DNA from: Stenotrophomonas sp. 278
GTDB lineage: Bacteria; Pseudomonadota; Gammaproteobacteria; Xanthomonadales; Xanthomonadaceae
DNA length: 47,799 bases
Reading direction: 5' to 3'
Assembly (NCBI RefSeq): GCF_003935715.1
Contig: NZ_RHPP01000015.1
Coordinates: forward strand, 1-47,799
Shown here: positions 25,433 through 34,503 of the stretch, piece by piece
How the letters are laid out: the number at the start of each line of letters is the position of its first letter
How positions within the stretch are numbered: the first letter of the stretch is position 1
Position numbers and translations under genes: made by a program
The notes under the pieces: model-generated
Seen by the model: only the letters and a program-made list of their open reading frames with translations
Told to the model about the DNA's origin: nothing
Database searches by the model: none

Positions 25433-26226
25433 TGGGCGGCCGGAAGCAGCAGTCTGAGCGCGTCGGTGCTGTCACGAATCAGCGGCACCTGCCGCGTGAT
25501 GGTGGGCATGAGGTACAGGAACAGGGCAACGAAGGCGATCAGCGACTTGATCGCCAGCGAGATCGAGAACGGGTTGAGCTGCTGGGCGAAGCGCGACAGC
25601 GTTCCCAGCAGGATTTCCACCAGAAACAACAACAGCAGGACCGGCAGCGCCATGCGCACCGCCCCGGCCAGCAGCGTGCCGGCGAAGTCCTGCAGATTGC
25701 CGAGGTTGAGCGAGACAGGGCCGCCCATCGGCACCAGCGCATAGCTATCCTGGATCACTTCCAGCAGCGCGATCATGCCGCCGGTGGCCATGAACACCAC
25801 CACGCTCATCAGCTGCAGCAGATTGGCCAGTTCCGTAGCTTCCATGCCGCTGACCGGGTCGAGCATCGCGCCAACGCCGGCACCACGCTGGTTGTCCACG
25901 ATTGCGCCCATGGCATGGAAGATGTGGAATGGCAGCGCAACGACGACGCCCATGGCGGTGCCAATCAGGACCTCGCGCAGCAGAGCCCCGCCCATTGCCA
26001 GCATGTCCTGCGGGAAGCCCGCTGCGGTACCCACCGTGGATGGCCACAGACCAATGAGCACCATGACGGCGACCACGGTACGGGTCATCTTGGCGGGCAT
26101 CACGCCGGGTGCCAGGTATGGCACCCAGACCAGACAGGCACCTATCCGGGCCATGCCCAGCACCAGTGGCGGCAGATGATCGCGACTGAGCGCCACCAGC
26201 TCGGCGTCGAGGGGGGACAGCTGCAT
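25429..26226 (-). CDS. sctT: T3SS export apparatus protein SctT (SpaR)
   Basis: A 265-residue polytopic component of the export gate, similar in length to SpaR (263). It shows at least six hydrophobic segments and the family-typical LLREVLIGTAMGVVVALPFH stretch. The start MQLSPLDAEL at 26226 is chosen over an upstream ATG with an Arg/Pro-rich leader that overlaps sctS. It lies 4 nt from sctS and overlaps sctU by ATGA. Confidence 0.96.
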   Translation of the reverse strand: MQLSPLDAELVALSRDHLPPLVLGMARIGACLVWVPYLAPGVMPAKMTRTVVAVMVLIGLWPSTVGTAAGFPQDMLAMGGALLREVLIGTAMGVVVALPFHIFHAMGAIVDNQRGAGVGAMLDPVSGMEATELANLLQLMSVVVFMATGGMIALLEVIQDSYALVPMGGPVSLNLGNLQDFAGTLLAGAVRMALPVLLLLFLVEILLGTLSRFAQQLNPFSISLAIKSLIAFVALFLYLMPTITRQVPLIRDSTDALRLLLPAAQ

Positions 26227-26230
26227 ATGC

Positions 26231-26488
26231 CTACCCCGCCAGCGCGGTCTGCAGGGCCAGGCGGGCAAAGTCGAGCATGCGCGCGCTCATCCACGACATC
26301 AGCAGCAGCAGACAGGCGATGACCGCCAACAGCTTGGCACCGTAAGGAAGGGTCTGCTCCTGCAGCTGGGTGACGGTCTGGAACAAACCGATGGCCAGGC
26401 CGACGATGGTGGCCACAGCAACCGGCGCAGCCGACAACAGCAGGATCAGCAGCAGGCTCTTGTTGCCCATGAACATGATCGCGTCCAT
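26231..26488 (-). CDS. sctS: T3SS export apparatus protein SctS (SpaQ)
   Basis: An 85-residue protein with two hydrophobic helices (about 11-36 and 50-68) joined by QTVTQLQEQTLPYGAKLL, the conserved loop of the SctS/FliQ family. SctS forms part of the helical export gate with SctR and SctT. Length is equal to SpaQ (86). It lies 4 nt after sctR and 4 nt before sctT. Confidence 0.97.
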   Translation of the reverse strand: MDAIMFMGNKSLLLILLLSAAPVAVATIVGLAIGLFQTVTQLQEQTLPYGAKLLAVIACLLLLMSWMSARMLDFARLALQTALAG

Positions 26489-26492
26489 GGCG

Positions 26493-27158
26493 CTACATCG
26501 GCACGTCGAGGTACTGGCGGACCAGCCCTTGGGACAGCAGGCTCCATCCATCCATTGCCACGAACAGAATCAGTTTGATCGGTGCGGAGATGGTCACCGG
26601 ACTCATCATCATCATGCCCAGCGACAGCAGCACGCTGGAGACCACCAGATCGATCACCACGAACGGCAGGTACAGGTAGAAGCCAATGCGGAATGCATCC
26701 TTGAGCTCGCTCAACGCGTAGGTGGGCATGAGCGCGAACAGCGAGCGCTCATGGGGTTCCAGGGCCGGCAATGGCTGGCCGGGCTCGGCCTGGCGGGCAC
26801 GTTCAAAGAACTCCAGCAGCTCCGGATCCGAGTATGTCGCCAGGTAGATCTTGTAACCGTCCAGGCTTGAATCCAGGAACGCGATCACGGCGGCAACCGA
26901 GTTCAGGGGTGCCTCAAGCGCCAGGTAGGCGTCGTACATGTTGGTCACGATCGGCTGCATGACGTAGAACGCCAGCATCAACGCCAGGGCGTTGAGCACC
27001 ATGTTGGAAGGGACCTGCTGCAGGCCCAGTCCGTTGCGAAGAAGCACGAACACCACCGAAAACTTGAGGTAACACGTACCCGCCGCAATGATGAAGGGCA
27101 GCAGCGCGGCCATCGACATGACCGCGATCAGCGAGATGTCGTTGTTGACGAAGCTCAT
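26493..27158 (-). CDS. sctR: T3SS export apparatus protein SctR (SpaP)
   Basis: A 221-residue FliP/SpaP family membrane protein that nucleates the export gate. Conserved family segments are visible: KFSVVFVLLRNGLGLQQVPS near residue 28, and the C-terminal IGFYLYLPFVVIDLVVSSVL and GMMMMSPVTISAPIKLILF. The ATG at 27158 overlaps the sctQ stop by 4 nt and gives the correct family N-terminus. Confidence 0.97.
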   Translation of the reverse strand: MSFVNNDISLIAVMSMAALLPFIIAAGTCYLKFSVVFVLLRNGLGLQQVPSNMVLNALALMLAFYVMQPIVTNMYDAYLALEAPLNSVAAVIAFLDSSLDGYKIYLATYSDPELLEFFERARQAEPGQPLPALEPHERSLFALMPTYALSELKDAFRIGFYLYLPFVVIDLVVSSVLLSLGMMMMSPVTISAPIKLILFVAMDGWSLLSQGLVRQYLDVPM

Positions 27159-28102
27159 GTCAGTACGGGGGCCTGATGCAGCTGTACGCCCAGCTGGTCG
27201 CCCACCTGGACGAGTTCGCCACGGGCGATGACCTGGCCATTCACGCGCAGCTGCAGCTGCGTCCACGTGTCTACTGGAAGATTGAACACGGTGCCGGGCT
27301 GCAGTGCGCCCAGGTCACCAACCCGCTGCTGCAACTGGCACAGCACCACCTCGACGGTGACCGGCAGGCGCGCCACGTCCAGACCCGGCGCAGACGGTGC
27401 GGGGGCCACGGGCATTGGATCGAGCCCGACACCGTCGGCATCGTCCTCGACAAAATCAAACGGGGTATTCACAGAAACGGTCTCCAAGGTGAAATCGAAG
27501 GTGTAGAGGCGCTGCGCGCCGATGCGGGCAACAGGCTGGAACTGAGCCAACAGCAGCACGCTGCCGGGCGCGAGTGAGCGCAACCGCTGCATCGGCACGT
27601 GCAGGCGGGCTACTTCCAGGTCAACCGGAAGGCTTAGATTGACGATGGGATCGCGCGCCCCAAGCTGCGGCACAAGCTCGGCACGCTCGATCCATGCGGG
27701 GCCCTGTGCACTGGCCAGGAACGGACGCAGCTCGCGGCTGACCGCCGACAGGCCGGTCGGGACGACCTCGCGCAGTTCAACCAGCGCGTCGTCCAGCAGA
27801 ACCTGGCGGATGTCCAGCAGGCGGCTGTCCGGCAGCCAGCACGCCAGGGTCTCCCGATCCACGAGCTCGGACCACGCCAGGCCTGACAGCGACGGCAACA
27901 TGCGCGGACACCAGCTGTCGGCACTCACCACCAGCTGCAGGGTGCCGAACGGGCCTCGAACGTCAAACCGCAGCATGGCACCGTGCGAAGGTGGGACACC
28001 CCAGTCCACGGCCAGTCCCACGCGGGCGCATTGCGCGACCACCTGGGCCTGCGCGACGTCGTCGGCCGACAGTGCCGGAAACGGCCAGGCACAGGTGCTC
28101 AT
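27155..28102 (-). CDS. sctQ: T3SS cytoplasmic sorting-platform protein SctQ (SpaO)
   Basis: A 315-residue protein that builds the pods of the sorting platform. Two C-terminal SPOA-type domains can be seen (about 150-215 and 245-312, the second with VTVEVVLCQLQQRVGDLGAL and LRVNGQVIARGELVQVGDQL). Spa-type SctQ proteins often also yield a short C-terminal product from an internal start; none was identified with confidence here. It overlaps sctP and sctR by 4 nt each. Confidence 0.93.
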   Translation of the reverse strand: MSTCAWPFPALSADDVAQAQVVAQCARVGLAVDWGVPPSHGAMLRFDVRGPFGTLQLVVSADSWCPRMLPSLSGLAWSELVDRETLACWLPDSRLLDIRQVLLDDALVELREVVPTGLSAVSRELRPFLASAQGPAWIERAELVPQLGARDPIVNLSLPVDLEVARLHVPMQRLRSLAPGSVLLLAQFQPVARIGAQRLYTFDFTLETVSVNTPFDFVEDDADGVGLDPMPVAPAPSAPGLDVARLPVTVEVVLCQLQQRVGDLGALQPGTVFNLPVDTWTQLQLRVNGQVIARGELVQVGDQLGVQLHQAPVLT

Positions 28103-29193
28103 GGGGTGTCCTGCTCCTGCTGCTGGCGACGGCGACCGTCCGGGTCGGTGGTGCCCCCGCTTTCCACGCGCAGGTTCTCACCGGCCAGGCGGACCTGCAG
28201 GCCGTCAGGTGTCGTGCTGCTGCCCAGGGCCTGGCCGACCCTGGCGTTGGACGGCGTAGCCGTCCAGTGGCCGCCCAGCTGCCGTGCAATCGCCACCGAG
28301 TTGCCCGGTCCCCAACTGGTAAAGGCAACGTCCATGCGCGCTCCGGCGCTGGCACGTCGGGCCAGCACCTCCGCGGTCTTCTGCGCCTGCTGCACATGCT
28401 GCAGGTTGCGCTGGTTGGCGGTATTGGCTTCGCTGCGCGCCTGCCCGGCCTCGCCAGCAGCCGTCTCGGCGCTGTGCCGTGCCGCCGCATCCTGCGTGCT
28501 CAGTGCAGGCAGCGGCATGGCGCTGCCTTCATGCCTGCCCGGCGTACTTGCCGACTCGGTAACCGGGGCGCGCGACACCGTGTTGGGGGCGTCCGACACG
28601 CGCGGTGCCTCCGCACCCGCTTGAAGCGGATTCAATGCCAGCCGGCCTACACTGCGCCGTTCGGCGACGGTGCCGTCTGTCTCCACCGAACCTGGCGCAG
28701 GTGCATCCGTCGGCGAAGGAAGCGTCGCTGCGCGTGAGCGGTCATGCGTGTTTTCCGGCTGGGGCCTGGGCGCAGGGGTGTCGTCGGCTTCCGGCTGCGG
28801 GTCGGACGGAAGCGTGGCCACCGTCGGGGGCGGTGCCGGATTCGACGACTTCGGCACGCTGACCGGGCGCGGCCGCATGGCCAGCATCGCTTCGCGCGTC
28901 GCTGGGTCAGCGGCCACCCGCTCGATGAAGCCATCGGCCTCGTCACTGGAATCTTCGCGGGGTGTCTGCTCAGCGCGATCGCAGGTCGACTCGTCGTCCT
29001 GGTCCGGAACCACCGGCTCGGTGTCATCTTCCGGAAGATCCTTTATCGATTCCGTCGCGCCCGCATCGTCCGAAGTGGACGATGCGCCCATCGCATTGCG
29101 GTGCTCCTGCTCCATGCGCTTGGCCAGCGGCTGCACCGGTGCAGCCGCGCTCACGGCTTCCACGGCCGCGGTGTTGTCAATGGTCAACGACAT
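28099..29193 (-). CDS. sctP: T3SS needle-length regulator SctP (InvJ/SpaN)
   Basis: A 364-residue, largely disordered Pro/Ala/Asp-rich protein with a short conserved C-terminal region. That region (about 293-345, VAFTSWGPGNSVAIARQLGG then ATPSNARVGQAL) lines up with the C-terminus of InvJ, where an equivalent FQRWGNDYSVNI and PSNTQV occur. SctP is the secreted ruler that sets needle length and triggers the SctU switch. The start overlaps sctO by 10 nt. Confidence 0.9.
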   Translation of the reverse strand: MSLTIDNTAAVEAVSAAAPVQPLAKRMEQEHRNAMGASSTSDDAGATESIKDLPEDDTEPVVPDQDDESTCDRAEQTPREDSSDEADGFIERVAADPATREAMLAMRPRPVSVPKSSNPAPPPTVATLPSDPQPEADDTPAPRPQPENTHDRSRAATLPSPTDAPAPGSVETDGTVAERRSVGRLALNPLQAGAEAPRVSDAPNTVSRAPVTESASTPGRHEGSAMPLPALSTQDAAARHSAETAAGEAGQARSEANTANQRNLQHVQQAQKTAEVLARRASAGARMDVAFTSWGPGNSVAIARQLGGHWTATPSNARVGQALGSSTTPDGLQVRLAGENLRVESGGTTDPDGRRRQQQEQDTP

Positions 29194-29630
29194 GCATACT
29201 CCTCTTGAATCTGTCGTTCGTCGCGGCGCTGCTGCGCCTGCCGACGATGGCGTTCGATACGTGCGCCGGCTGCGTCCAGCCGCCGCGCACGTGATTGCTG
29301 GTGGGCGGCGTCGCGCCGCAGTTCGCTTTCCTGGCGACGCCCCTGTTCGGCCTGGGCCTGCAGGTCACGCGCACGAAGCTCACACTCAAGAACGTGCGCG
29401 CGCGCGATGGCCACCGCGCGCAGACGGTCAAACAGACGCTGCCGGTCCAGGCCCAGTTCGTGTCCTACCTGGGCGTCCAGCAACCTCGCATTGGCCTGCT
29501 GCTGCAGCGTATGGGCCTGCGCGTCGTGCGCGGCAGCAGCGGCCGCCTGCGCTGCCGCGTCGCGACGAAGGCGCTGCGCGCGGTGATCCACCCAGCGCGC
29601 AATCCGGCGCGGATCAGCGGAGGACGGCAT
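29184..29630 (-). CDS. sctO: T3SS central stalk protein SctO (InvI/SpaM)
   Basis: A 148-residue Arg/Gln/Ala-rich protein predicted to be almost entirely two long antiparallel helices, the pattern of InvI and FliJ. SctO is the stalk that couples the SctN ATPase to SctV. Length matches InvI (about 147). The ATG at 29630 (MPSSADPRRIAR) overlaps the sctN stop by 17 nt; a longer in-frame start lies further inside sctN and is less likely. Confidence 0.9.
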   Translation of the reverse strand: MPSSADPRRIARWVDHRAQRLRRDAAAQAAAAAAHDAQAHTLQQQANARLLDAQVGHELGLDRQRLFDRLRAVAIARAHVLECELRARDLQAQAEQGRRQESELRRDAAHQQSRARRLDAAGARIERHRRQAQQRRDERQIQEEYACR

Positions 29631-30927
29631 GCAATCCCTCCACGGCCGCACTCGCCGGCACCCGCTCATGCAGCCCCTGGCGCAGGAACGCGTTCAGGTG
29701 CGGCTCGCGGGCCACCGCGTCGTCCTGATCGCGCTGCGCGCCGGGGCGGTATTCGCCGATGTCACGCAGCAGCTGAAGGTCTTCCAGCCGCCCCATCAGG
29801 CTGCGCAGCCGGCTGGCCGCTTCGCTCTGTTCGGCGCTGGCCAGCTGCGGAAAGAGCCGGCTGGCGCTGCGCAGTATGTCGATGGCGGGAAAGTGTCCAC
29901 GCTGGGCGAGCCGGCCACTCAGGTGGATGTGCCCGTCAAGCAGCGACTTCACCTCTTCGCCGACCGGATCGGGGTCGGTATCGTCTTCCAGCAGCACGGT
30001 ATAGAACGCGGTGATGCTGCCCTGCCGGGTATTGCCAGGCCGTTCGACCAGGTGCGGCAAGGCCTCGAAGACCGAAGCCGGGAATCCGCGTCGTGCCGGC
30101 GGCTCGCCTGCGGAAAGCGCCACGTCGCGCAATGCACGTGCGTAGCGGGTCGCGGAGTCCATCACCAACAGCACGCGGCTGCCCTGCTCGCGGAAGTACT
30201 CGGCAATGCGGGTCGCGACCATGGCCGCGTTGACCCGGGTCGCCGGCGATGTATCGGAGGTCGCCTGGACGAGAATGGTGCGTGCCGCGTTTGGGCCGCC
30301 GCCGATCGCCTCGACGAAGGCCGCCACCTCGCGTCCGCGTTCTCCGATCAGGGCCACCACGCGCACGTCGCAGTCGGCATTGTTCAGGAGCATTTCCATC
30401 AGTGTGGTCTTGCCGCAACCCGCAGCGGCGAATACGCCCATGCGCTGGCCTTCGCCCACGGTGAGCAGCGCATCGACCGCGCGGATGCCGGTATCGAACG
30501 GGGTGGCGATCGGCCGGCGCTGGCGATAGTCCAACGCGACCGCCTGCACCGAGGCCGCGCACCCGGCGGCAGGTCCCATGACGGTCGAGGCCGAGGAATC
30601 CGACCCAAGCCGTTCGACCACCTCGCCAAAACCATCCACCACGCAGCCCAGCAACTGTGGCCCAAGCCCCACCTGCAGCGGCTGCCCGGTCGGAACCACC
30701 AGCACGTCGGCAGCGAGACGCGACGGCGCGCCCAGCAGGGCCACGGTGGCGATGCCATGATCGACCCGGGTGACCACGCCGTGGGTCAGCAACCCGGCAT
30801 CACCCGCTGAACGCCGCACGTGGCAGTGTTCGCCCACGGCCACCTTCGCCAGCGGCACACGCAGTTCCCCGGCACGCACCGCCAGGGGCCGCGCGCAGGG
30901 TCGCCACAATGGAACGATCGAGTTCAC
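29614..30927 (-). CDS. sctN: T3SS ATPase SctN (InvC)
   Basis: A 437-residue F1-type hexameric ATPase that unfolds substrates and strips chaperones at the injectisome base. The Walker A loop AAGCGKTT (Lys173), ALIGERGREV and the Walker B region SRVLLVMDSATRYARA are all intact, as is LEDDTDPDPVGEEVKSLLDG. Length is like InvC (431). It overlaps the InvB-like chaperone and sctO genes. Confidence 0.98.
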   Translation of the reverse strand: MNSIVPLWRPCARPLAVRAGELRVPLAKVAVGEHCHVRRSAGDAGLLTHGVVTRVDHGIATVALLGAPSRLAADVLVVPTGQPLQVGLGPQLLGCVVDGFGEVVERLGSDSSASTVMGPAAGCAASVQAVALDYRQRRPIATPFDTGIRAVDALLTVGEGQRMGVFAAAGCGKTTLMEMLLNNADCDVRVVALIGERGREVAAFVEAIGGGPNAARTILVQATSDTSPATRVNAAMVATRIAEYFREQGSRVLLVMDSATRYARALRDVALSAGEPPARRGFPASVFEALPHLVERPGNTRQGSITAFYTVLLEDDTDPDPVGEEVKSLLDGHIHLSGRLAQRGHFPAIDILRSASRLFPQLASAEQSEAASRLRSLMGRLEDLQLLRDIGEYRPGAQRDQDDAVAREPHLNAFLRQGLHERVPASAAVEGLHAVLR

Positions 30928-31319
30928 CGCAACAGCGCCTGCAGTTCCAGTACGCGGCCATGGAAGCTCTCAATGGCCTCGGCCATCAGCGACGACTGAT
31001 GCTGGCACTCCTGCATCAGCATGCCACCCACCAGGGAAGCGTCGTCGATCACACGCAACGACAGGCAGCCATTGGCGAAGTGCGCCGACGGTGCCGAAAG
31101 CGCGACAAGCAACTCCTCGGCACGGTTGCTGAAGCGCAGGTCAGGCGAGGTTTCCAGCCGGCCCCACAGAAACACCGCATCCCCCACCGGATCGAGCAGC
31201 AGTTCGCCGACATCGGCGAACCCCATGACCACCGAAGAGTGGGTATCGAACTGGAACCGGGAGGGATCGCAGCCCAGTTCGTTCAACGCGGCAGTGAGGG
31301 TATCGAAGAGATGGTTCAT
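30924..31319 (-). CDS. invB: Class IB effector chaperone (InvB/SpaK family)
   Basis: A 131-residue small acidic chaperone in the same slot as invB between the SctV and SctN genes, and of similar length (about 135). The N-terminal helix and the FLWGRLETSPDLRFSNRAEELLVAL segment resemble the CesT/InvB fold. InvB serves several effectors, including SipA, so the 797-residue protein at 16868-19261 is an obvious client candidate. Start and stop overlap both neighbours by 4 nt. Confidence 0.88.
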   Translation of the reverse strand: MNHLFDTLTAALNELGCDPSRFQFDTHSSVVMGFADVGELLLDPVGDAVFLWGRLETSPDLRFSNRAEELLVALSAPSAHFANGCLSLRVIDDASLVGGMLMQECQHQSSLMAEAIESFHGRVLELQALLR

Positions 31320-33382
31320 ATGCTTCTCATGACATCAAGGGTGACCGCGTCGGAGATCTCGCCGAACGAAAGCACCGGTGTCGCGGGGAGTTTGTTTTCG
31401 ATGAACCGCTTGACGAAGCGGCGGATGTCGGGAGCCACCATCAGCACCACGTCGGGGCGATAGGCCGACACCTCGCCCACATGCAGGGCGAAGCGGTCCA
31501 TCAGCTCGTTTGCCTCGGTGGGCTCCAGATTGAGGTACGCCGCACCCTGGCTCTGGCGGATTCCGCTGCGGATCTGGTCTTCCACCTGGCTGGACACCAG
31601 AATGGCGGGAATACGGCCGTCACGCGCGAAGCGCGCGGAGATGTAGCGGGCCAGCGCGCTGCGCACGTGTTCCACGAGGAGGATCACATCCTTCTCGCGC
31701 TGGCCCCACTGGGCCAGGGTTTCCAGCACGACCTTCATGTTCCGGATGGACACGTCTTCGCGCAGCAGACGCTGCAGCACCTCGGCCACGCGCTGGATGG
31801 GCATGTGCCGGTAGGCTTCCTTGACCAGTTCCGGGAAGCGCTTCTCCAACGCGTCCAGCACGTGCTTGGCCTCCTGGATGCCGAACAGTTCTCCGACGTT
31901 GCGCAGCACGGCCCCGTGGACCAGGCGCCGCAGTTCCTCGTAATCGGTGGAGACATCGCAGCCCATGGCCTGCACGTCAGCCTGCGAGGCAGCCGGCACC
32001 CAGCGCGCGACGCTGCCGTCGTGCGGAACGGTCAGGCCCATGTCCAGTGCATCCAGCTCGTCCTGGCGGCCGAGAACGCGCACATGCCCGCTGACGACCT
32101 GGCCACTGGCGGCCGGGATTTCGTTGATCAGCACCTTTACCTGATGATCCTGGACGGGCTCATGGGGTCGCAGCACGAATGCGGCCAACTGCATGCCCGT
32201 GTTGATGAAGGCGTCGTTACGCAGGCGCTCCTCCCACTTTTCAGTGGTCGCGACATCGTGCAGCGGGCCAGGCATCAGCAGGATCAGCGGCAGGGTCTCG
32301 CTGGTGAGGTTGCCGTTGGCGTCGCGGGTACCTTCCGTGCTGCCGGTTGCACCCGCGTTCCCCGGGCCAGCGCCTTCGTTGCTGGCAACGCTGCCGGTGC
32401 CACGTCGCATGCGCCAGAACAGCAGCGCGCCGAGGCCCAGCGCCAGACCGGCGAACACCGGCAGCGGGAACCCGGGCAGTAAGCCCATGAGCAGCACCAG
32501 GATGGCTCCGATTGCCAGCACGACGTTGCTGTTGAACAGTTCGCCCAGGATGCTGGCACCCAGATTGTTGTCCTCGCCGCTGACGCGGGTGACGATGAAA
32601 CCCGCGCTGATGCAGATCAGCAGCGCCGGGATCTGAGCCACCAGTCCGTCACCGATGGTCAGCAGGGTGAAGGTGTTGAGCGCTTCGCCGAACGGCATGC
32701 CATGCTGCAGCATGCCGACGGCGATGCCGCCGAACAGATTGACGAACACGATCACGATGCCGGCGATGGCATCGCCCTTGACGAACTTCATGGCACCGTC
32801 GTACGACCCGTACAGCTGGCTCTCGCGCTCGACGTCGCGACGGCGGCGCTGTGCTTCCTCGGAGGTGATGGCCTCGGCACGCAGGTCGGCGTCGATGCTC
32901 ATCTGTTTGCCGGGCATGCCGTCCAGCGAGAAGCGCGCCACCACTTCACCGATCCGCTCGGAACCCTTGGTGATCACGATGAACTGGACCAGGGTGATGA
33001 TCGCGAAGATGACCGCGCCCACGACGAGGTTGTCGGCGACCACGAACTCACCAAAGGCGTTGATGATGTGCCCGGCGTCCGCATCGACCAGGATCAGGCG
33101 GCTGGTACTGACCGACAGCGCCAGCCGCATCAGGGTGGTGAACAACAGCACCGAGGGGAAGGTGGAGAAGCTGAGAATCCGCTCCACGTAGAACGAACTG
33201 AGGAAGATGACGATGGCCACTGCCATGTTCAGCGCGATCAGCACGTCCACCACCAGGGTCGGCAATGGAATGATCAGCATCGCCACGACCACGGCCATGA
33301 GCGCTACCAGGGCCAGCTCTGGCCGCAACATGCCGCGGGCGCGTGCCGCCCAGCCGCCGTTCGGGGTCATCGCCGTGCTCAT
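31316..33382 (-). CDS. sctV: T3SS export gate protein SctV (InvA)
   Basis: A 688-residue FHIPEP-family protein forming the nonameric export gate. Residues 1 to about 340 contain seven or eight membrane helices. The family signature ARFSLDGMPGKQMSIDADL (about 148-166) is present. The cytoplasmic ring domain (about 370-688) follows a Gly/Asn-rich linker. Length equals InvA (about 685). ATGA overlaps link it to sctW and the chaperone gene. Confidence 0.98.
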   Translation of the reverse strand: MSTAMTPNGGWAARARGMLRPELALVALMAVVVAMLIIPLPTLVVDVLIALNMAVAIVIFLSSFYVERILSFSTFPSVLLFTTLMRLALSVSTSRLILVDADAGHIINAFGEFVVADNLVVGAVIFAIITLVQFIVITKGSERIGEVVARFSLDGMPGKQMSIDADLRAEAITSEEAQRRRRDVERESQLYGSYDGAMKFVKGDAIAGIVIVFVNLFGGIAVGMLQHGMPFGEALNTFTLLTIGDGLVAQIPALLICISAGFIVTRVSGEDNNLGASILGELFNSNVVLAIGAILVLLMGLLPGFPLPVFAGLALGLGALLFWRMRRGTGSVASNEGAGPGNAGATGSTEGTRDANGNLTSETLPLILLMPGPLHDVATTEKWEERLRNDAFINTGMQLAAFVLRPHEPVQDHQVKVLINEIPAASGQVVSGHVRVLGRQDELDALDMGLTVPHDGSVARWVPAASQADVQAMGCDVSTDYEELRRLVHGAVLRNVGELFGIQEAKHVLDALEKRFPELVKEAYRHMPIQRVAEVLQRLLREDVSIRNMKVVLETLAQWGQREKDVILLVEHVRSALARYISARFARDGRIPAILVSSQVEDQIRSGIRQSQGAAYLNLEPTEANELMDRFALHVGEVSAYRPDVVLMVAPDIRRFVKRFIENKLPATPVLSFGEISDAVTLDVMRSI

Positions 33383-34503
33383 GCCAGACCTCCCGCGAAG
33401 CCACCGGCGCGCCCGCGATCACGCTTCATGCTTTCCACCACCATGGTCTCCAGTTGCTGGATGGCCGTCTCACGCGCTTCCGGGCCGACCCATATCGCGT
33501 CCGGCAGGTCTTTGAGGGCACGTCGCAGGGCCTGGACCAGGCGCACACGCTGGTCGGTTGCCAACGCGACACGGGCGGCGGCGAGCGGGCCGGTGAACAG
33601 GCCCTTCCAGTCCTGCAGGCCGCGCACGACGTCGAGCAGGCCCACCACCACCGCATCGGCACGCGTTGCCATGCGCACCAGCAGGCCGGTGCGCTCGATG
33701 TCATGGACCAGCAACTGGTCCACCGAGCGCAGCACGGCCAGCTTGCGCACCTGTCCCAGCAGATAGCCGAACTCGTGCAGCGAGGCGCTGGGATCGAGCG
33801 AGAACATGTCGGCGGCGATCGCCTGCTCCATGAAGTCGACGATGACCGCGCGCCGCTCGAATCCGTACTGCTCGATCCAGGCGATGTACTCGCCTGCGCA
33901 GTCGTGCGGGTTGCCGAGGAAGTCGCGATAGCTCTGCCGCAGCGCACGCGCGGTCAGCTGCGAACCTCGCGCGGTCAGCCGCGCTTTCACCGCGACGTTG
34001 GCACCGCCACGCACGGCGGCACCCTGGCCCTGTGCGGCCTGCTCCTCGAGCAGCTGCTCAAGCGCCGCTTCCAGCAGCTCGTGCATGGCCTCCAGTTCGT
34101 CTTCCGTCAGCAGCGCACGAAGCACCGCGAGCACGTCGCTGGGGTCGGGAAACAGCTGCTTCAGCAGCGACATCACCTGCGAGGGGCTGCGCATGCCACC
34201 CAACAGCTCACGGAAGCCGGACAGCTTCTGGTGAACCTTTTCGTCCAGGACATGGTCGATCCAGGCCTCGGTGGCAAACGCGGCGGGGCCATTCTGCTGG
34301 TTGCGCCGCATTGCCAGCGATGCCATCAACGCACTGGCGTCGTCGGCAGCCGCCATGGCCAGTGCCAGCACCCCCGGACGACGCGGAGCCGGTGCCTGGG
34401 TGCGGGCCTCGCCGTCGCCGTCCACCTGATCGGAGGAGGACGCCTGCCGCGAGGACTGCACCGGCACCGCCGGTGCGGATCGATTAATCGCGGGGAGCGC
34501 CAT
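33379..34503 (-). CDS. sctW: T3SS gatekeeper SctW (InvE/MxiC)
   Basis: A 374-residue gatekeeper that holds back effectors until translocators are secreted, matching InvE (about 372) in length and position. The HrpJ/InvE-type helical repeats are visible (for example SQVMSLLKQLFPDPSDVLAVL and LRQSYRDFLGNPHDCAGEYI). The ATG at 34503 is chosen because the longer ORF only reads back through sctC. It overlaps sctC by 20 nt and sctV by 4 nt. Confidence 0.93.
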   Translation of the reverse strand: MALPAINRSAPAVPVQSSRQASSSDQVDGDGEARTQAPAPRRPGVLALAMAAADDASALMASLAMRRNQQNGPAAFATEAWIDHVLDEKVHQKLSGFRELLGGMRSPSQVMSLLKQLFPDPSDVLAVLRALLTEDELEAMHELLEAALEQLLEEQAAQGQGAAVRGGANVAVKARLTARGSQLTARALRQSYRDFLGNPHDCAGEYIAWIEQYGFERRAVIVDFMEQAIAADMFSLDPSASLHEFGYLLGQVRKLAVLRSVDQLLVHDIERTGLLVRMATRADAVVVGLLDVVRGLQDWKGLFTGPLAAARVALATDQRVRLVQALRRALKDLPDAIWVGPEARETAIQQLETMVVESMKRDRGRAGGFAGGLA